A stretch of DNA of 32,860 nucleotides from Planctomycetaceae bacterium (GTDB taxonomy: Bacteria; Planctomycetota; Planctomycetia; Pirellulales; Pirellulaceae): positions 1-32,860 of the forward strand of contig DNPC01000813.1 of assembly GCA_003501565.1 (NCBI GenBank), in the 5' to 3' direction. A program made the translations under genes and the position numbers. The notes below the pieces were generated by a model. The model ran no database searches and was not told where the DNA came from. It saw nothing but the letters and a program-made list of their open reading frames with translations. Positions 1 through 7,664 of the stretch are shown one piece after another. Positions within the stretch are counted from its first letter, which is position 1, and every line of letters begins with the position of its first letter.

Positions 1-648
1 AATCGCATGATCAAGGTACCTGCGACTCCCGCTGGACTTGACTGCCTGGAAGCACTGGCCGCCGACGGCGTAACGTTGAATGTGACTCTTGTGTTCACGA
101 TGGAACAATACGAAACAGCTCGCAACGCGGTATGGTCTGGTGCTCAGCAACGTGCTTCGCTGGACGCATTCAAGAGCGTGTACAGCATTTTCGTTTCACG
201 TGTTGATCAGTACACCGCCAAGCACGCGACGGAGCTTGCGGAAAGCAGCCAAGGACAAGTCGGGATTGTAAACGCCAAACAGATCTGGCAAGCAAATCAA
301 AAATTCTGGAAGAACAATACAACACCGCTGGACCAAGAGATCATTTTCGCGAGCACCGGAACGAAAGATCCGTCTGACCCGCCGACCAAGTACGTGGCAG
401 CCCTTGCGGGAAGTGACATCCAGACGAATCCGCCAGCAACCAACGACGCAGTTGCGGCCAGCGGGCTAGAGTTCTCCGCCGAAGTTAGAGACGCCATTCC
501 CGCTGAGCTATCGGCCGACATTGCAAAGAACGTATCGATGCAACACTTGCACGATACGTTGATGAGTGAGGGTATCGCCAAGTTCGCGTCACCACAAAAG
601 CAACTGATCGCAACCATTGCTGAAAAACGAGCCGTGATGGCCAGCTAG
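1..648 (+). CDS. tal: Transaldolase, C-terminal part (5' end outside window)
   Basis: Transaldolase of the non-oxidative pentose phosphate pathway; it moves a dihydroxyacetone unit between sugar phosphates in the cytosol. The frame is open from base 1, so the gene begins upstream. Codon 5 (bases 13-15) is the lysine of the IKVPAT motif, the Schiff-base lysine of the family. Further on are NVTLVF, a SIFVSRVD strand and IIFASTGTKDP, followed by KYVAALAG and NPPATNDA, an arrangement typical of the longer (about 370-residue) bacterial transaldolases rather than the short TalC type. The C-terminal helical part continues to a TAG stop at 646-648. About 215 residues are visible, all after the catalytic lysine. 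A short inverted repeat (AGCGG/CCGCT) lies some 25 bases after the stop but has no T-tract. Family assignment is firm; the subtype is inferred. Confidence 0.9.
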   Translation, partial: NRMIKVPATPAGLDCLEALAADGVTLNVTLVFTMEQYETARNAVWSGAQQRASLDAFKSVYSIFVSRVDQYTAKHATELAESSQGQVGIVNAKQIWQANQKFWKNNTTPLDQEIIFASTGTKDPSDPPTKYVAALAGSDIQTNPPATNDAVAASGLEFSAEVRDAIPAELSADIAKNVSMQHLHDTLMSEGIAKFASPQKQLIATIAEKRAVMAS

Positions 649-748
649 CCTCACCGCCGCGAGGGAACACTAGAAAGCGGTTAGTGCCGCTCAATGCGGG
701 CTAGCCTTCTGCTCGGCTGGCTCCAGCTGGCACAAGACTGACGAAATT

Positions 749-1261
749 CTATTTGACGCGGACGTACGTCATAGGAGCATCGTTATGTTCGTCGGCAACG
801 AACTTTGATCCGTTCTCGATGTACGTTTCGTTGCGAATGAACGAATCCTTCGACATGATCTGCAGCCAAGCCGCATGCATGTGCGACGCCTTCCGGTCTT
901 GCAGATTCGTCCCATCGAGGAATTCAAAGCGGTAGACTCCATATTTGTCTTGTCCAGCGCAAACGAGGCGCGGCACATTCCGCTGTGGACAGTAATGCGT
1001 CACGAGCAACCGATTGCCGTCCATCGAGTAAATGGTCAATGAAGACCTTTCTCCGGGCATTCGCCACATCTCGGTGATAACCGAACCATTCGCGATCACC
1101 TCGAATTGCACAACTACGCTGCGAGCCGGCTCCGCGATGCGCCACTGCCCCTCAAATTCCTTCAGTTGATTGAAAAGGGCTTTCCCATTGAATTCCTCCG
1201 CACAAACCGCTCTGCCAGAAACACTGAACAGCAAGATGACAAGAAGTAATACTCTGTGCAT
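749..1261 (-). CDS. Small exported protein, lipocalin/DUF1579-like
   Basis: A 170-residue protein with a clear signal peptide (MHRVLLLVILLFSVSGRAVC, cleavage near AEE), so it should be exported. The mature part has the pattern EGQW, then GSVITE, then TIYSMDGNRLLVTHYC followed by NVPR. I recognise this as the pattern of a family of small beta-rich secreted proteins often labelled DUF1579 or lipocalin-like; no enzymatic role is known to me. The ATG at 1261 is preferred over the longer frame to 1291, because the signal peptide begins there and an AAGG sits about eight bases upstream. It stands alone, convergent with the transaldolase gene. The family link rests on short motifs, so treat the function as unknown. 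Confidence 0.7.
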   Translation of the reverse strand: MHRVLLLVILLFSVSGRAVCAEEFNGKALFNQLKEFEGQWRIAEPARSVVVQFEVIANGSVITEMWRMPGERSSLTIYSMDGNRLLVTHYCPQRNVPRLVCAGQDKYGVYRFEFLDGTNLQDRKASHMHAAWLQIMSKDSFIRNETYIENGSKFVADEHNDAPMTYVRVK

Positions 1262-1606
1262 TAGTGGACCTTTTGATCGTAGGTGGATCACCGCCTTCAG
1301 TTCACCACAAATGTTGCTTCACCTGGACCATCGAAACGCCGACCGAAGCTAGCTTGGTCAATGCATGCCAAGTATTCGATCGGCAAATTCAATGAACGAA
1401 CTCTACCCACATTGGCCCATTCCATTTGAGTGTGTTGCGATTTCTGATTCCTACTGGCGGTAACTAGTTCTTTTGGGGCAAGCATTTGCAATTGTTCTGG
1501 GGATTGCAAATAATCAGCGTTCTCATCAGACTTGCTTCTACTACCTGGGACCACCTCCGCCTCTTTCCGTATTAGCAAATCAGCGCCATCCCAAACGAGA
1601 ATTGCA
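1262..1606. other. Intergenic region (345 bp) with an operator-like dyad
   Basis: Divergent spacer between the small exported protein (minus) and the zinc-ribbon protein (plus). It contains an 8-bp inverted repeat listed separately at 1484-1511. A 93-codon minus-strand open frame runs through it (1297-1578), but it has no recognisable motif and I do not call it. No other clear promoter match seen. Confidence 0.5.
1484..1511. promoter_or_regulatory. 8-bp inverted repeat, possible operator
   Basis: ATTTGCAA (1484-1491) and TTGCAAAT (1504-1511) are perfect reverse complements separated by 12 bases. Each arm contains the self-complementary TTGCAA, and the arms are 20 bp apart start to start, close to two helical turns. 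This is the geometry expected of a dimeric repressor site. It lies about 95 bp upstream of the zinc-ribbon gene start. No regulator is identified. Confidence 0.3.
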
Positions 1607-2353
1607 ATGAAAGTCCGCTGCCCGCATTGCCAAAAGACGCTTTCGCTATCGAATGTTGAAGCAGAGCAGTTCGTTCGATGCAGCTGTGGTAAGAAGTTAC
1701 GCGTTCCGGCGGCAGTAGGTTCGGGAACTCAGAAGACTTGCGAACAAAACCCTGCCCATCGAGATCCTAATAGATCAACGGTAGTCAAATGCGACTGTGG
1801 AAAAAGTCTGCGTATCCCCTCCAAGGCCTTCGGCAAACAAGTTAAATGCACGTGCGGAATCGTACTGCCGATCGCTCAAGATGGCTCTCGCAAACAAAAG
1901 GGCGAAGAACTATTTCCCGCAACTGGCCTAGCGGCTGCCTCCGCGCAAACGTCTCCCGCTGGCACCGATGCACCCTATGATGATTGGCTCGGCGATTTAC
2001 CGGAGGTCGGCGCTGCACCGCCACCGACTGCCTACGCACCGGCTCAATACAGTCCGCCACAAGGCAATCACTCGGGAGCCTCAGCGACTAAATCGTCAGC
2101 GACTAAATCGTCCGCAAAATCCAGCGCCGCCAATGCCTACCTTGCTGCCGCTGAAGAAGAACGGCACAGAGGAGCTGATCCACACTCGCAGGTCGACTGG
2201 AGTTTCAACGGTGGGCTGCTTGGTGGCATCGGAATGATGATTGGAGCCGTGGTTTGGTTCTTTGCGGGGCTGGCTGCCGGCTACATATTCTTTTACCCAC
2301 CAATCCTGTTGATCGGTGGGGCAATAACGGTCATTCGAAGCATCGGAGACTAG
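1607..2353 (+). CDS. Double zinc-ribbon protein with C-terminal membrane segments
   Basis: A 248-residue protein of unknown function. Two zinc-ribbon-like knuckles open it: C5xxC8 with C25xC27, then C62xC64 with C81xC83, each followed by a basic LRVP or LRIP stretch. The middle is low complexity, rich in Ala, Ser, Pro and Gln, with a perfect 15-bp DNA duplication encoding a repeated SATKS. The last 45 residues hold two hydrophobic segments (GGIGMMIGAVVWFFAGLAAG and IFFYPPILLIGGAITVI), so the ribbons probably face the cytoplasm on a membrane anchor. The ATG at 1607 is chosen because the first ribbon starts three residues later; the longer frame from 1532 adds nothing recognisable. Such ribbon-plus-linker-plus-membrane proteins are common in planctomycetes, but no role is established. 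Confidence 0.75.
   Translation: MKVRCPHCQKTLSLSNVEAEQFVRCSCGKKLRVPAAVGSGTQKTCEQNPAHRDPNRSTVVKCDCGKSLRIPSKAFGKQVKCTCGIVLPIAQDGSRKQKGEELFPATGLAAASAQTSPAGTDAPYDDWLGDLPEVGAAPPPTAYAPAQYSPPQGNHSGASATKSSATKSSAKSSAANAYLAAAEEERHRGADPHSQVDWSFNGGLLGGIGMMIGAVVWFFAGLAAGYIFFYPPILLIGGAITVIRSIGD
2081..2110 (+). repeat. Perfect 15-bp tandem duplication
   Basis: TCAGCGACTAAATCG occurs twice head to tail (2081-2095 and 2096-2110), inside the low-complexity linker of the zinc-ribbon gene. It stays in frame and duplicates five residues, so it looks like recent slippage. Confidence 0.85.
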
Positions 2354-2510
2354 TGCCTCCGCAGCAACGGATACTCAAGTTCACCACGAACGCCCACCGC
2401 TGCTACCGCGGCAACTCTTGAAACACTCGCTTTCACGTTGCCCACTAAGTCACAGGCCAATCCAGCAATCGATAGCCTTGTCACGAGAGGCCGATCGGCG
2501 ATTGAAACCT

Positions 2511-3143
2511 CTAAACGTGCACCACCAGCTCGCTTGCCGGAAAACGAATCTTGGCAGCCTCAGCTTGCTTGTCTTCAGGATGTCGGTACCCCAACGCACA
2601 ACCAACGACCGTCGTATACTCACTGTCAGCGATTCCAAGCAACGCGTCGTAGTGGTCAGGTACAATCCCTTCCATCGGACAAGCATCCACCCCCAGCACC
2701 GCAGCAGCGACCATCAACTGCCCCAGTGCGATATAAACCTGACGACTATTCCAGTCCAAATGAGCGTCCATGCCAGCTACGGTCGCGTGTAGGATGTTTC
2801 GGTAGCCGTCCATTGCGCCATCGGGCAGGCCGCGACCTGTTTCAACGCTGGCAATGTACCGATCGACGTATGCGGCATCCATCGTTCGTTTAGCTGCTAG
2901 CACCACCATGTGCGAACAGTCTTTTGGCTGTTGCTGATTCCAGGACATTTCAGGCAACTTCGCCTTCGTCGCTTCGTCAGTAATCACGAAGAATTTCCAT
3001 GGCTGAAGCCCATAGCTGCTGGGCGTCAGCACCAAACTCTGCTCCAAAGCTTCCCATGTCGCCGTGTCGATTCGTTTGGTGGCATCGAATCGCTTAACCG
3101 CATATCGCCAATTGAGCGAGTTAATCAGTTCTTGTTGCATCAT
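2511..3143 (-). CDS. NAD(P)H-dependent nitroreductase-family oxidoreductase
   Basis: A 210-residue flavoprotein of the nitroreductase (NfsB-like) family, expected to use FMN and NAD(P)H to reduce nitro compounds, quinones or similar acceptors in the cytosol. Supporting motifs: the N-terminal FMN-phosphate region RYAVKRFD (about residues 13-20), the PSSYGLQPWKFFVI flavin-contact segment (about 41-54), GVDACPMEGI (about 150-159), and the closing VVGCALGYRHPEDK. Length matches the family. Two tandem ATG codons form the start (3143 and 3140). No strong ribosome site is visible. It is transcribed away from the carbonic-anhydrase-like gene with a spacer of about 115 bp that must hold both promoters. 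Physiological substrate unknown. Confidence 0.88.
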   Translation of the reverse strand: MMQQELINSLNWRYAVKRFDATKRIDTATWEALEQSLVLTPSSYGLQPWKFFVITDEATKAKLPEMSWNQQQPKDCSHMVVLAAKRTMDAAYVDRYIASVETGRGLPDGAMDGYRNILHATVAGMDAHLDWNSRQVYIALGQLMVAAAVLGVDACPMEGIVPDHYDALLGIADSEYTTVVGCALGYRHPEDKQAEAAKIRFPASELVVHV

Positions 3144-3259
3144 GCTGTTTTATCGTTCTAATTCAGTAGACCAAGTGCTAGATTCTGCAGAAAATGGTAC
3201 GCTTTTGGGCCACTTTCAGCCACCCGTTTCGCGATTCATACCCGGTTTGGATGACGACC

Positions 3260-3772
3260 ATGAATGAGTTTTTCAAGCGAACTCCGAAACTAGCTGACGA
3301 TTGTTGGATCGCTCACAACGCCCAAGTCTCTGGGGATGTTCGCATTGGAAATCGTGCAAGTATTTGGTTTGGTGCCGTGATGCGTGGTGACACAGATACG
3401 ATCCAAATCGGTGACGAAACGAATATTCAGGACCTGTGTTGCCTGCACGGAGATCCTGGCTTTCCCTGCCTTATCGGTGACCGAGTGACGGTTGGACATG
3501 GTGCAATCGTCCATGGCGCTACTGTGGAGTCCGATTGTTTGATTGGCATTGGAGCAATCATCCTCAATGGCGCTACGATTAGCTCGGGCTCGATCGTCGC
3601 AGCCGGATCTTTGGTTCCCGAGGGAAAAACCATCCCACCCAACTCGCTCGTCATGGGAACCCCCGCAAAGATCATTCGGGAGACCACAGCTGACGATCGC
3701 GAGAAGATCACCCGCGGCACCAAGCACTACGTTGAGTTATCTCGTGCGTACCGGACGTCAGATGAACGTTAG
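3260..3772 (+). CDS. Gamma-class carbonic anhydrase / YrdA-like hexapeptide-repeat protein
   Basis: About 170 residues forming a left-handed beta-helix of hexapeptide repeats. The three zinc histidines of the gamma-carbonic-anhydrase family are present: one in CLHGDP and two in VGHGAIVHG. The MRGD turn with the conserved Arg and Asp is also present. Homologues of this length (YrdA, PaaY, CaiE group) are trimeric metalloproteins; some have carbonic anhydrase activity and many do not, so the activity is an inference. ATG 3260 is preferred: GGATGA lies five bases upstream and the residues before it (from 3194 or 3251) do not fit the fold. It ends five bases before the convergent membrane-protein gene. 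Confidence 0.85.
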   Translation: MNEFFKRTPKLADDCWIAHNAQVSGDVRIGNRASIWFGAVMRGDTDTIQIGDETNIQDLCCLHGDPGFPCLIGDRVTVGHGAIVHGATVESDCLIGIGAIILNGATISSGSIVAAGSLVPEGKTIPPNSLVMGTPAKIIRETTADDREKITRGTKHYVELSRAYRTSDER

Positions 3773-3777
3773 AGTGC

Positions 3778-4275
3778 CTACTGAGGCGCGATCGACCAGC
3801 AGATTAGGACGTTGCAACCGCCAAAAATCAGCGCCAATACACCGGCAACCCGGCTAAGCTGGCTACTAACGCGGCCAAGCATCACGAGCGTGAAGAACAC
3901 AGCCAAGGTGCCGATTACGGTAAAGACGTTGAACCAAACACTGCCGAAGGAGTAACCACAATCGAGCAAAATCCCGGGCAACTGCCAGAGGTATTCTCGA
4001 AAGTCATCCAGTGGCACTCGCTGCGCTCCAGCTGCCAGGAAAAACGGCGAAAACAACCCCGGTGCAACCCATGCCACACTTCTTCGCGTGCGTCGACAAC
4101 CGAACAAGAAGGTTAGCATCACGACACCAACGACGACTTTACTCCCAGCGCTCGTGATGGGCCAAAGACTCAACCAGACGGCAATGATCGCCATCGCTAT
4201 CATCAAGAAGCTGATGTCAAACTGAGGCGGCTTGTACCCCCAGTAACTCTCGCAGTCGCTAGCTTCGGTTGTCAT
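3778..4275 (-). CDS. Small integral membrane protein, unknown function
   Basis: A 165-residue hydrophobic protein I do not recognise. Four or five membrane segments can be seen: FLMIAMAIIAVWLSLWPI (about 23-40), VVVGVVMLTFLFG, APGLFSPFFLAAG, FNVFTVIGTLAVFFTLVML (about 115-133) and VAGVLALIFGGCNVLICW near the end. A basic CRRTRR loop follows the second. The N-terminus is acidic and hydrophilic, with no signal peptide. It starts 54 bases after the creatininase-family gene on the same strand, so the two may be co-transcribed. No catalytic motif seen. Confidence 0.6.
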   Translation of the reverse strand: MTTEASDCESYWGYKPPQFDISFLMIAMAIIAVWLSLWPITSAGSKVVVGVVMLTFLFGCRRTRRSVAWVAPGLFSPFFLAAGAQRVPLDDFREYLWQLPGILLDCGYSFGSVWFNVFTVIGTLAVFFTLVMLGRVSSQLSRVAGVLALIFGGCNVLICWSIAPQ

Positions 4276-4329
4276 GGCATCGCATGAATAGGCTGACGCT
4301 CGATCAAAATTAAACTTAGCTTTTGCTCG

Positions 4330-5124
4330 TCATTCGAAGGGGAAATTGGCGTCCAGCGAAGACTTTGCGAGCTCAGCTAGAAAAGGCCCGATCCGGTTTA
4401 CGATTTCTGCCGTCAGTTGCTGGCCTTTTTCTGCCGTGGCCTGATGGGGATTACCTGAGCCTGAGTTGGTTGTAAGGAGATGCCACGGTCGCGACAATCC
4501 GACCCACCCCTGTCTGAGCGCTTCGAATCGAAGCGGACGTCGCTCACCTTCATCGGCCGTCAATTTCCCAGCGCTCGTCTGACGAACCAAGTCAGGGCGA
4601 AAGGCCAGGATTAGGCTCGTTTCCATTTCGCCGGCGTGATCGTCTGGATGTTCGCAGACTTCCAAAGCAAAGTCGCGGATCATCTGGTACCAATTGCAAA
4701 GAAATAGGTGCACACTCGTCTTGCCATACAACTCTCTTAGCAACGGTTTGAAATCATTGCCGCCGTGGCTGTTAAAGATGACCAGCTTCTTGACCCCGCT
4801 CTGCTCGAGTGTTTCAGTCAAATCTGCAATTACGCGAAACAGAGTTGTTGGCTGCAAGTTGAGCGCCAGCGGAAATTGTCGCAGGTTGGATTCAGTACCA
4901 TAGGGCACCACAGGCAGTCGAACGACGCGACCGCCCTGTTGCCAAGCACGTTCGCAGCAGGCATCTGCCAACTCCGCAGCTTCGATGGAATCGGTCCCAT
5001 AGGGCAAGTGCAGGTTATGCGGTTCGGTCGCCCCCATCGGCAACAAAGCGACTTGAAAGTCCGCGTCGCGAACGTCCGCGAGGGTCAGAGCTTCTAGCAG
5101 CCAAGGTGTACGTTCTGACATCAT
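4330..5124 (-). CDS. Creatininase-family amidohydrolase
   Basis: About 264 residues of the creatininase superfamily, binuclear metal hydrolases that cleave cyclic amides (creatinine, and formamide intermediates in cofactor pathways such as MftE). Metal-site motifs are visible: MGATEPHNLHLPYGTD (Glu, His and Asp ligands), FNSHGGND with the conserved His, and DDHAGEMETS with the Glu. All canonical ligands appear intact. The start is set at ATG 5124, preceded by GGAAGGAAAC; a second ATG follows at once, and the reading frame extends upstream to 5145 without reason. Neighbours (LRR lipoprotein upstream, small membrane protein downstream) give no hint of the substrate. No creatinine pathway genes or mycofactocin genes lie nearby. 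Confidence 0.85.
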   Translation of the reverse strand: MMSERTPWLLEALTLADVRDADFQVALLPMGATEPHNLHLPYGTDSIEAAELADACCERAWQQGGRVVRLPVVPYGTESNLRQFPLALNLQPTTLFRVIADLTETLEQSGVKKLVIFNSHGGNDFKPLLRELYGKTSVHLFLCNWYQMIRDFALEVCEHPDDHAGEMETSLILAFRPDLVRQTSAGKLTADEGERRPLRFEALRQGWVGLSRPWHLLTTNSGSGNPHQATAEKGQQLTAEIVNRIGPFLAELAKSSLDANFPFE

Positions 5125-5298
5125 TGTTTCCTTCCTAAGCGGCATAGCTATTTGCTGCCAAGTGACGCTTGCAGCGAATGATCATGGCCTGGTGGCAATC
5201 AGCTCACATGCGTCGCTCACCAGAATACCAGTGCAGCTTCCACCCGCCGTTCGTTTGCTTTAGCTCGCTGCCAAATTCGTTCAACTTCAATCGGCTGA

Positions 5299-6105
5299 CT
5301 AGTCGTGTTCGTGATGTTTTGGGTCGCGATCGTGGTGCTGCTGGTCAATGTGTACGTGTAGGTTGGGTTTGGCTGAAAACAGTTCCTCCCATGCACGATC
5401 GGGAAGATCACAATCGTCGATGTACAGCGATGCCAGGCGGGGCGCAAAAGCCAACGGCTTTAATCCCTCTGCCGTCAAAGACGGTCCGATTAGGTGCAGA
5501 GATTTGAGTCGCGGCAACTGGGAAATCGCTATAACCGCAACGTCGTCAATTTGTTCGCCACCAAGGCGGAGGTTCGTCAAATTCGGCAGCCGCTTTAGGT
5601 GTTGTATCCCAAGCTCGGTAATGTTGGCTTGCGGCAGGTTCAAGATCTGGAGTTGCAAAGGCCCAGCATCACAAAAGGACTTGATGCCTTCATCGGTGAT
5701 TTGGCTTTGGCGAATCCGAAGATGTTCGAGTTTGGGTAGCTTGCCAATGATCCCAAGTTCAGCATCGGAAGGGCCGCCAGCATCGAGCAACAAGTCGAGC
5801 AACTCCACCTCGTCCAATAACTCGTTTAACTCATCAGCTGCCAGCGGCTCGCGAACCAAGTGAACGAGGGAAGACTCACCGCTACGCAGCGCCGACAGTT
5901 GCCGGGCGAATTCACTGGGCTTCTGCCGTTCGTCCGGTTCTACAATCCCCGAGGCGTCGCTTGCTTTGTTTTGCGAGCTAGGGTCGACTGTGTCGTGCGC
6001 GTCTTGAGTCCGGGCGGGAACTGCAGGACGCGGAAGCAGACGCTTACCGCAGCCGCTACCGAAAAGCTGCGTGAGAACAAGCACTGCAATCGCAAACCTG
6101 ACCAT
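5299..6105 (-). CDS. Leucine-rich-repeat lipoprotein
   Basis: A 268-residue predicted lipoprotein: the signal peptide ends in a lipobox (LFGSGC, Cys19). A disordered, charged stretch follows (about 25-75), then roughly six leucine-rich repeats of ribonuclease-inhibitor-like or GALA-like type (for example LEHLRIRQSQITDEGIKSF, LTNLRLGGEQIDDVAVIAI, LKSLHLIGPSLTAEGLKPL). The tail is unusual, ending HVHIDQQHHDRDPKHHEHD, with seven histidines in about 19 residues, a possible metal-binding tail. ATG 6105 has GGGAG six bases upstream. LRR proteins of this kind are abundant in planctomycetes and presumably bind protein partners; no specific role can be read from the sequence. Confidence 0.75.
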   Translation of the reverse strand: MVRFAIAVLVLTQLFGSGCGKRLLPRPAVPARTQDAHDTVDPSSQNKASDASGIVEPDERQKPSEFARQLSALRSGESSLVHLVREPLAADELNELLDEVELLDLLLDAGGPSDAELGIIGKLPKLEHLRIRQSQITDEGIKSFCDAGPLQLQILNLPQANITELGIQHLKRLPNLTNLRLGGEQIDDVAVIAISQLPRLKSLHLIGPSLTAEGLKPLAFAPRLASLYIDDCDLPDRAWEELFSAKPNLHVHIDQQHHDRDPKHHEHD

Positions 6106-6197
6106 CTACGTCTCCCACGGGTTGCTCTGTGCGACACCCCAAGCGTCTACTCGTTGCATAACTATGTTGCGATACACTTGGGCGACTCACGCTAGCG

Positions 6198-7301
6198 TTA
6201 TTCGTCGGCGACGTTGACGTAAACCTTCAGTGCGTCTTTGTCTTCGACCAGCAGTCGCATCATCTCTTGATACCCCTCAAGTCCATCGACGGGGCTGGTA
6301 AGGATCTTTTCGAGAACGCCAGGATACATGACTTCCCCGAGCGCCATGTCCTTGATGCCGGATTCGAAGTGCTCGCTGTTTGCATTGACACTGCCAACCA
6401 GCAACTTGTTACCCAATACCCATTCGATATTGATCTTGTCGGAGGGAATCTCAGTCTGGTTTTGCCCCCCGGTGATGCTGGTCCACACGAGTGTGCCGTT
6501 GTGGCCAAGAGCCTGCATCGCCTCAAATGCAACGCGACTGCTTCCGGTAGCGTCGATGATCAAGTCTGCCTTGCCAACTTTTTCGGCGAGTTCCAACAAG
6601 GGTGTTTCGTTGGTGCTTACGTAAGTAGCCTCCATGCCCTCGACTATTTCGCTTTTCAGGTGAGGGCCGGGTGCACGGGCAAGGGTATAGACATCCAGGC
6701 CCCGGAGTTTGAGTACCAGCGTGGCGAGCAAACCTATCTGACCGGAGCCCAGCACGAATGCACGCTGTGGACGCCACACCTTCATGCGCTGTTGGCACTC
6801 ATATGCCTGCTGAATCGCCTTGGCCGCACAGCTCATTGGCTCCATCAGCACGTGCAGATGCTTGAGTCCTTCGGGAACGCGCACGATGTATTCCTCGGAG
6901 TCGACAAACTGCTCCGTAAGATAGCCGTGCAACAGGTTTATACCGCGTTCGTAGTACGTTTCCTCGCTGGTCATGTCATAGGTACCGATCTGGTCATAGA
7001 TCGAACCGCCTGGACGACGTACCGTCGCAGTAACATAGTCACCAACTTTGACACGGCGGACGTTGGGCCCTACTTCAACCACTTTTCCGAAGCACTCGTG
7101 GCCCAGTACCAGGAAATCGTCACCGGGAGGAGAGTTCCCATACAGAGCGTCGTTGATTTCGCGATCTGTCGCATCAACGCCGACTTTCAATACTTTTACT
7201 CGGACGCCTTTACCGTCTGCAATCTTGCCGAGGTCTGGTTCGGGGATGTCCCGCTGATGGACGCTGTTAGGTTGACCAGGCGTGACGGCAATGGCTTTCA
7301 T
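6198..7301 (-). CDS. Glucose 1-dehydrogenase-like zinc MDR dehydrogenase
   Basis: About 367 residues of the medium-chain dehydrogenase family, closest by motif to archaeal glucose 1-dehydrogenase. Catalytic half: GVDATDREI, with Asp where most MDR enzymes have Cys, and GHECFG, with the zinc-ligand His; EPMSCAAKA marks the third ligand region. The YERGINLLHGYLTE segment is characteristic of the glucose-dehydrogenase group. The nucleotide-binding domain begins VLGSGQIGLLA (GxGxxG). Expected reaction: NAD(P)-dependent oxidation of an aldose such as glucose to the lactone; the actual sugar is inferred. ATG 7301 starts a canonical MKAIAV N-terminus; a TTG at 7346 in the same frame is less likely. 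It probably has its own promoter in the 363-bp divergent spacer. Confidence 0.85.
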   Translation of the reverse strand: MKAIAVTPGQPNSVHQRDIPEPDLGKIADGKGVRVKVLKVGVDATDREINDALYGNSPPGDDFLVLGHECFGKVVEVGPNVRRVKVGDYVTATVRRPGGSIYDQIGTYDMTSEETYYERGINLLHGYLTEQFVDSEEYIVRVPEGLKHLHVLMEPMSCAAKAIQQAYECQQRMKVWRPQRAFVLGSGQIGLLATLVLKLRGLDVYTLARAPGPHLKSEIVEGMEATYVSTNETPLLELAEKVGKADLIIDATGSSRVAFEAMQALGHNGTLVWTSITGGQNQTEIPSDKINIEWVLGNKLLVGSVNANSEHFESGIKDMALGEVMYPGVLEKILTSPVDGLEGYQEMMRLLVEDKDALKVYVNVADE

Positions 7302-7664
7302 ATCTTCAGGCCTCGAGGAAGTGGATGTAGCGGTTTTGATAGTCAAGATCTTACGCTTAGTGACTGATTATTCGAGGGGACGAGCCCCTAATCCGCTGCC
7401 CGGCTACCGGAAAACACGTCGTGAGGATCACCGAGCTCGTCGATCGCGGAGACCGGCCTCAGGAAGATCGCCACGACAGTTTTCTTGCGCGAAAAAAGTA
7501 CGCGAAAAACGTAGCTATAAAATGAAAAATCTATTATGGTTAGGACCACGTGGATCCAACACGACGAAGCAACGTGCAAGTAACGACCCACTGTTGATAC
7601 TTCGACAACGATTGCACCAAAGTCCGGCTTTCGGATTGTGAACTGTTAAGGGAATGACAGACTG
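7302..7664. other. Divergent intergenic region (363 bp)
   Basis: Holds the promoters of the dehydrogenase (minus) and of the metallopeptidase/ATP-grasp pair (plus). Seen: a short perfect hairpin AGGGG-ACGAG-CCCCT at 7375-7389; two near-direct copies of CGCGAAAAA around 7489-7510; and AT-rich matches to a -10 box (TATAAA and TATTAT) around 7515-7537. No gene is supported here. Confidence 0.4.

Noticed and set aside
1297..1578. A 93-codon minus-strand open frame between two genes
   Set aside because: No start signal, motif or signal peptide; it lies over the dyad and the spacer; probably chance.
5348..5863. A 171-codon plus-strand frame across the LRR gene
   Set aside because: Serine-rich antisense frame of a repeat-containing gene; no independent support.
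6267..7367. A 366-codon plus-strand open frame covering the dehydrogenase gene
   Set aside because: It is the antisense of a clear MDR dehydrogenase, has no recognisable domain, and its length follows from codon bias on the opposite strand.
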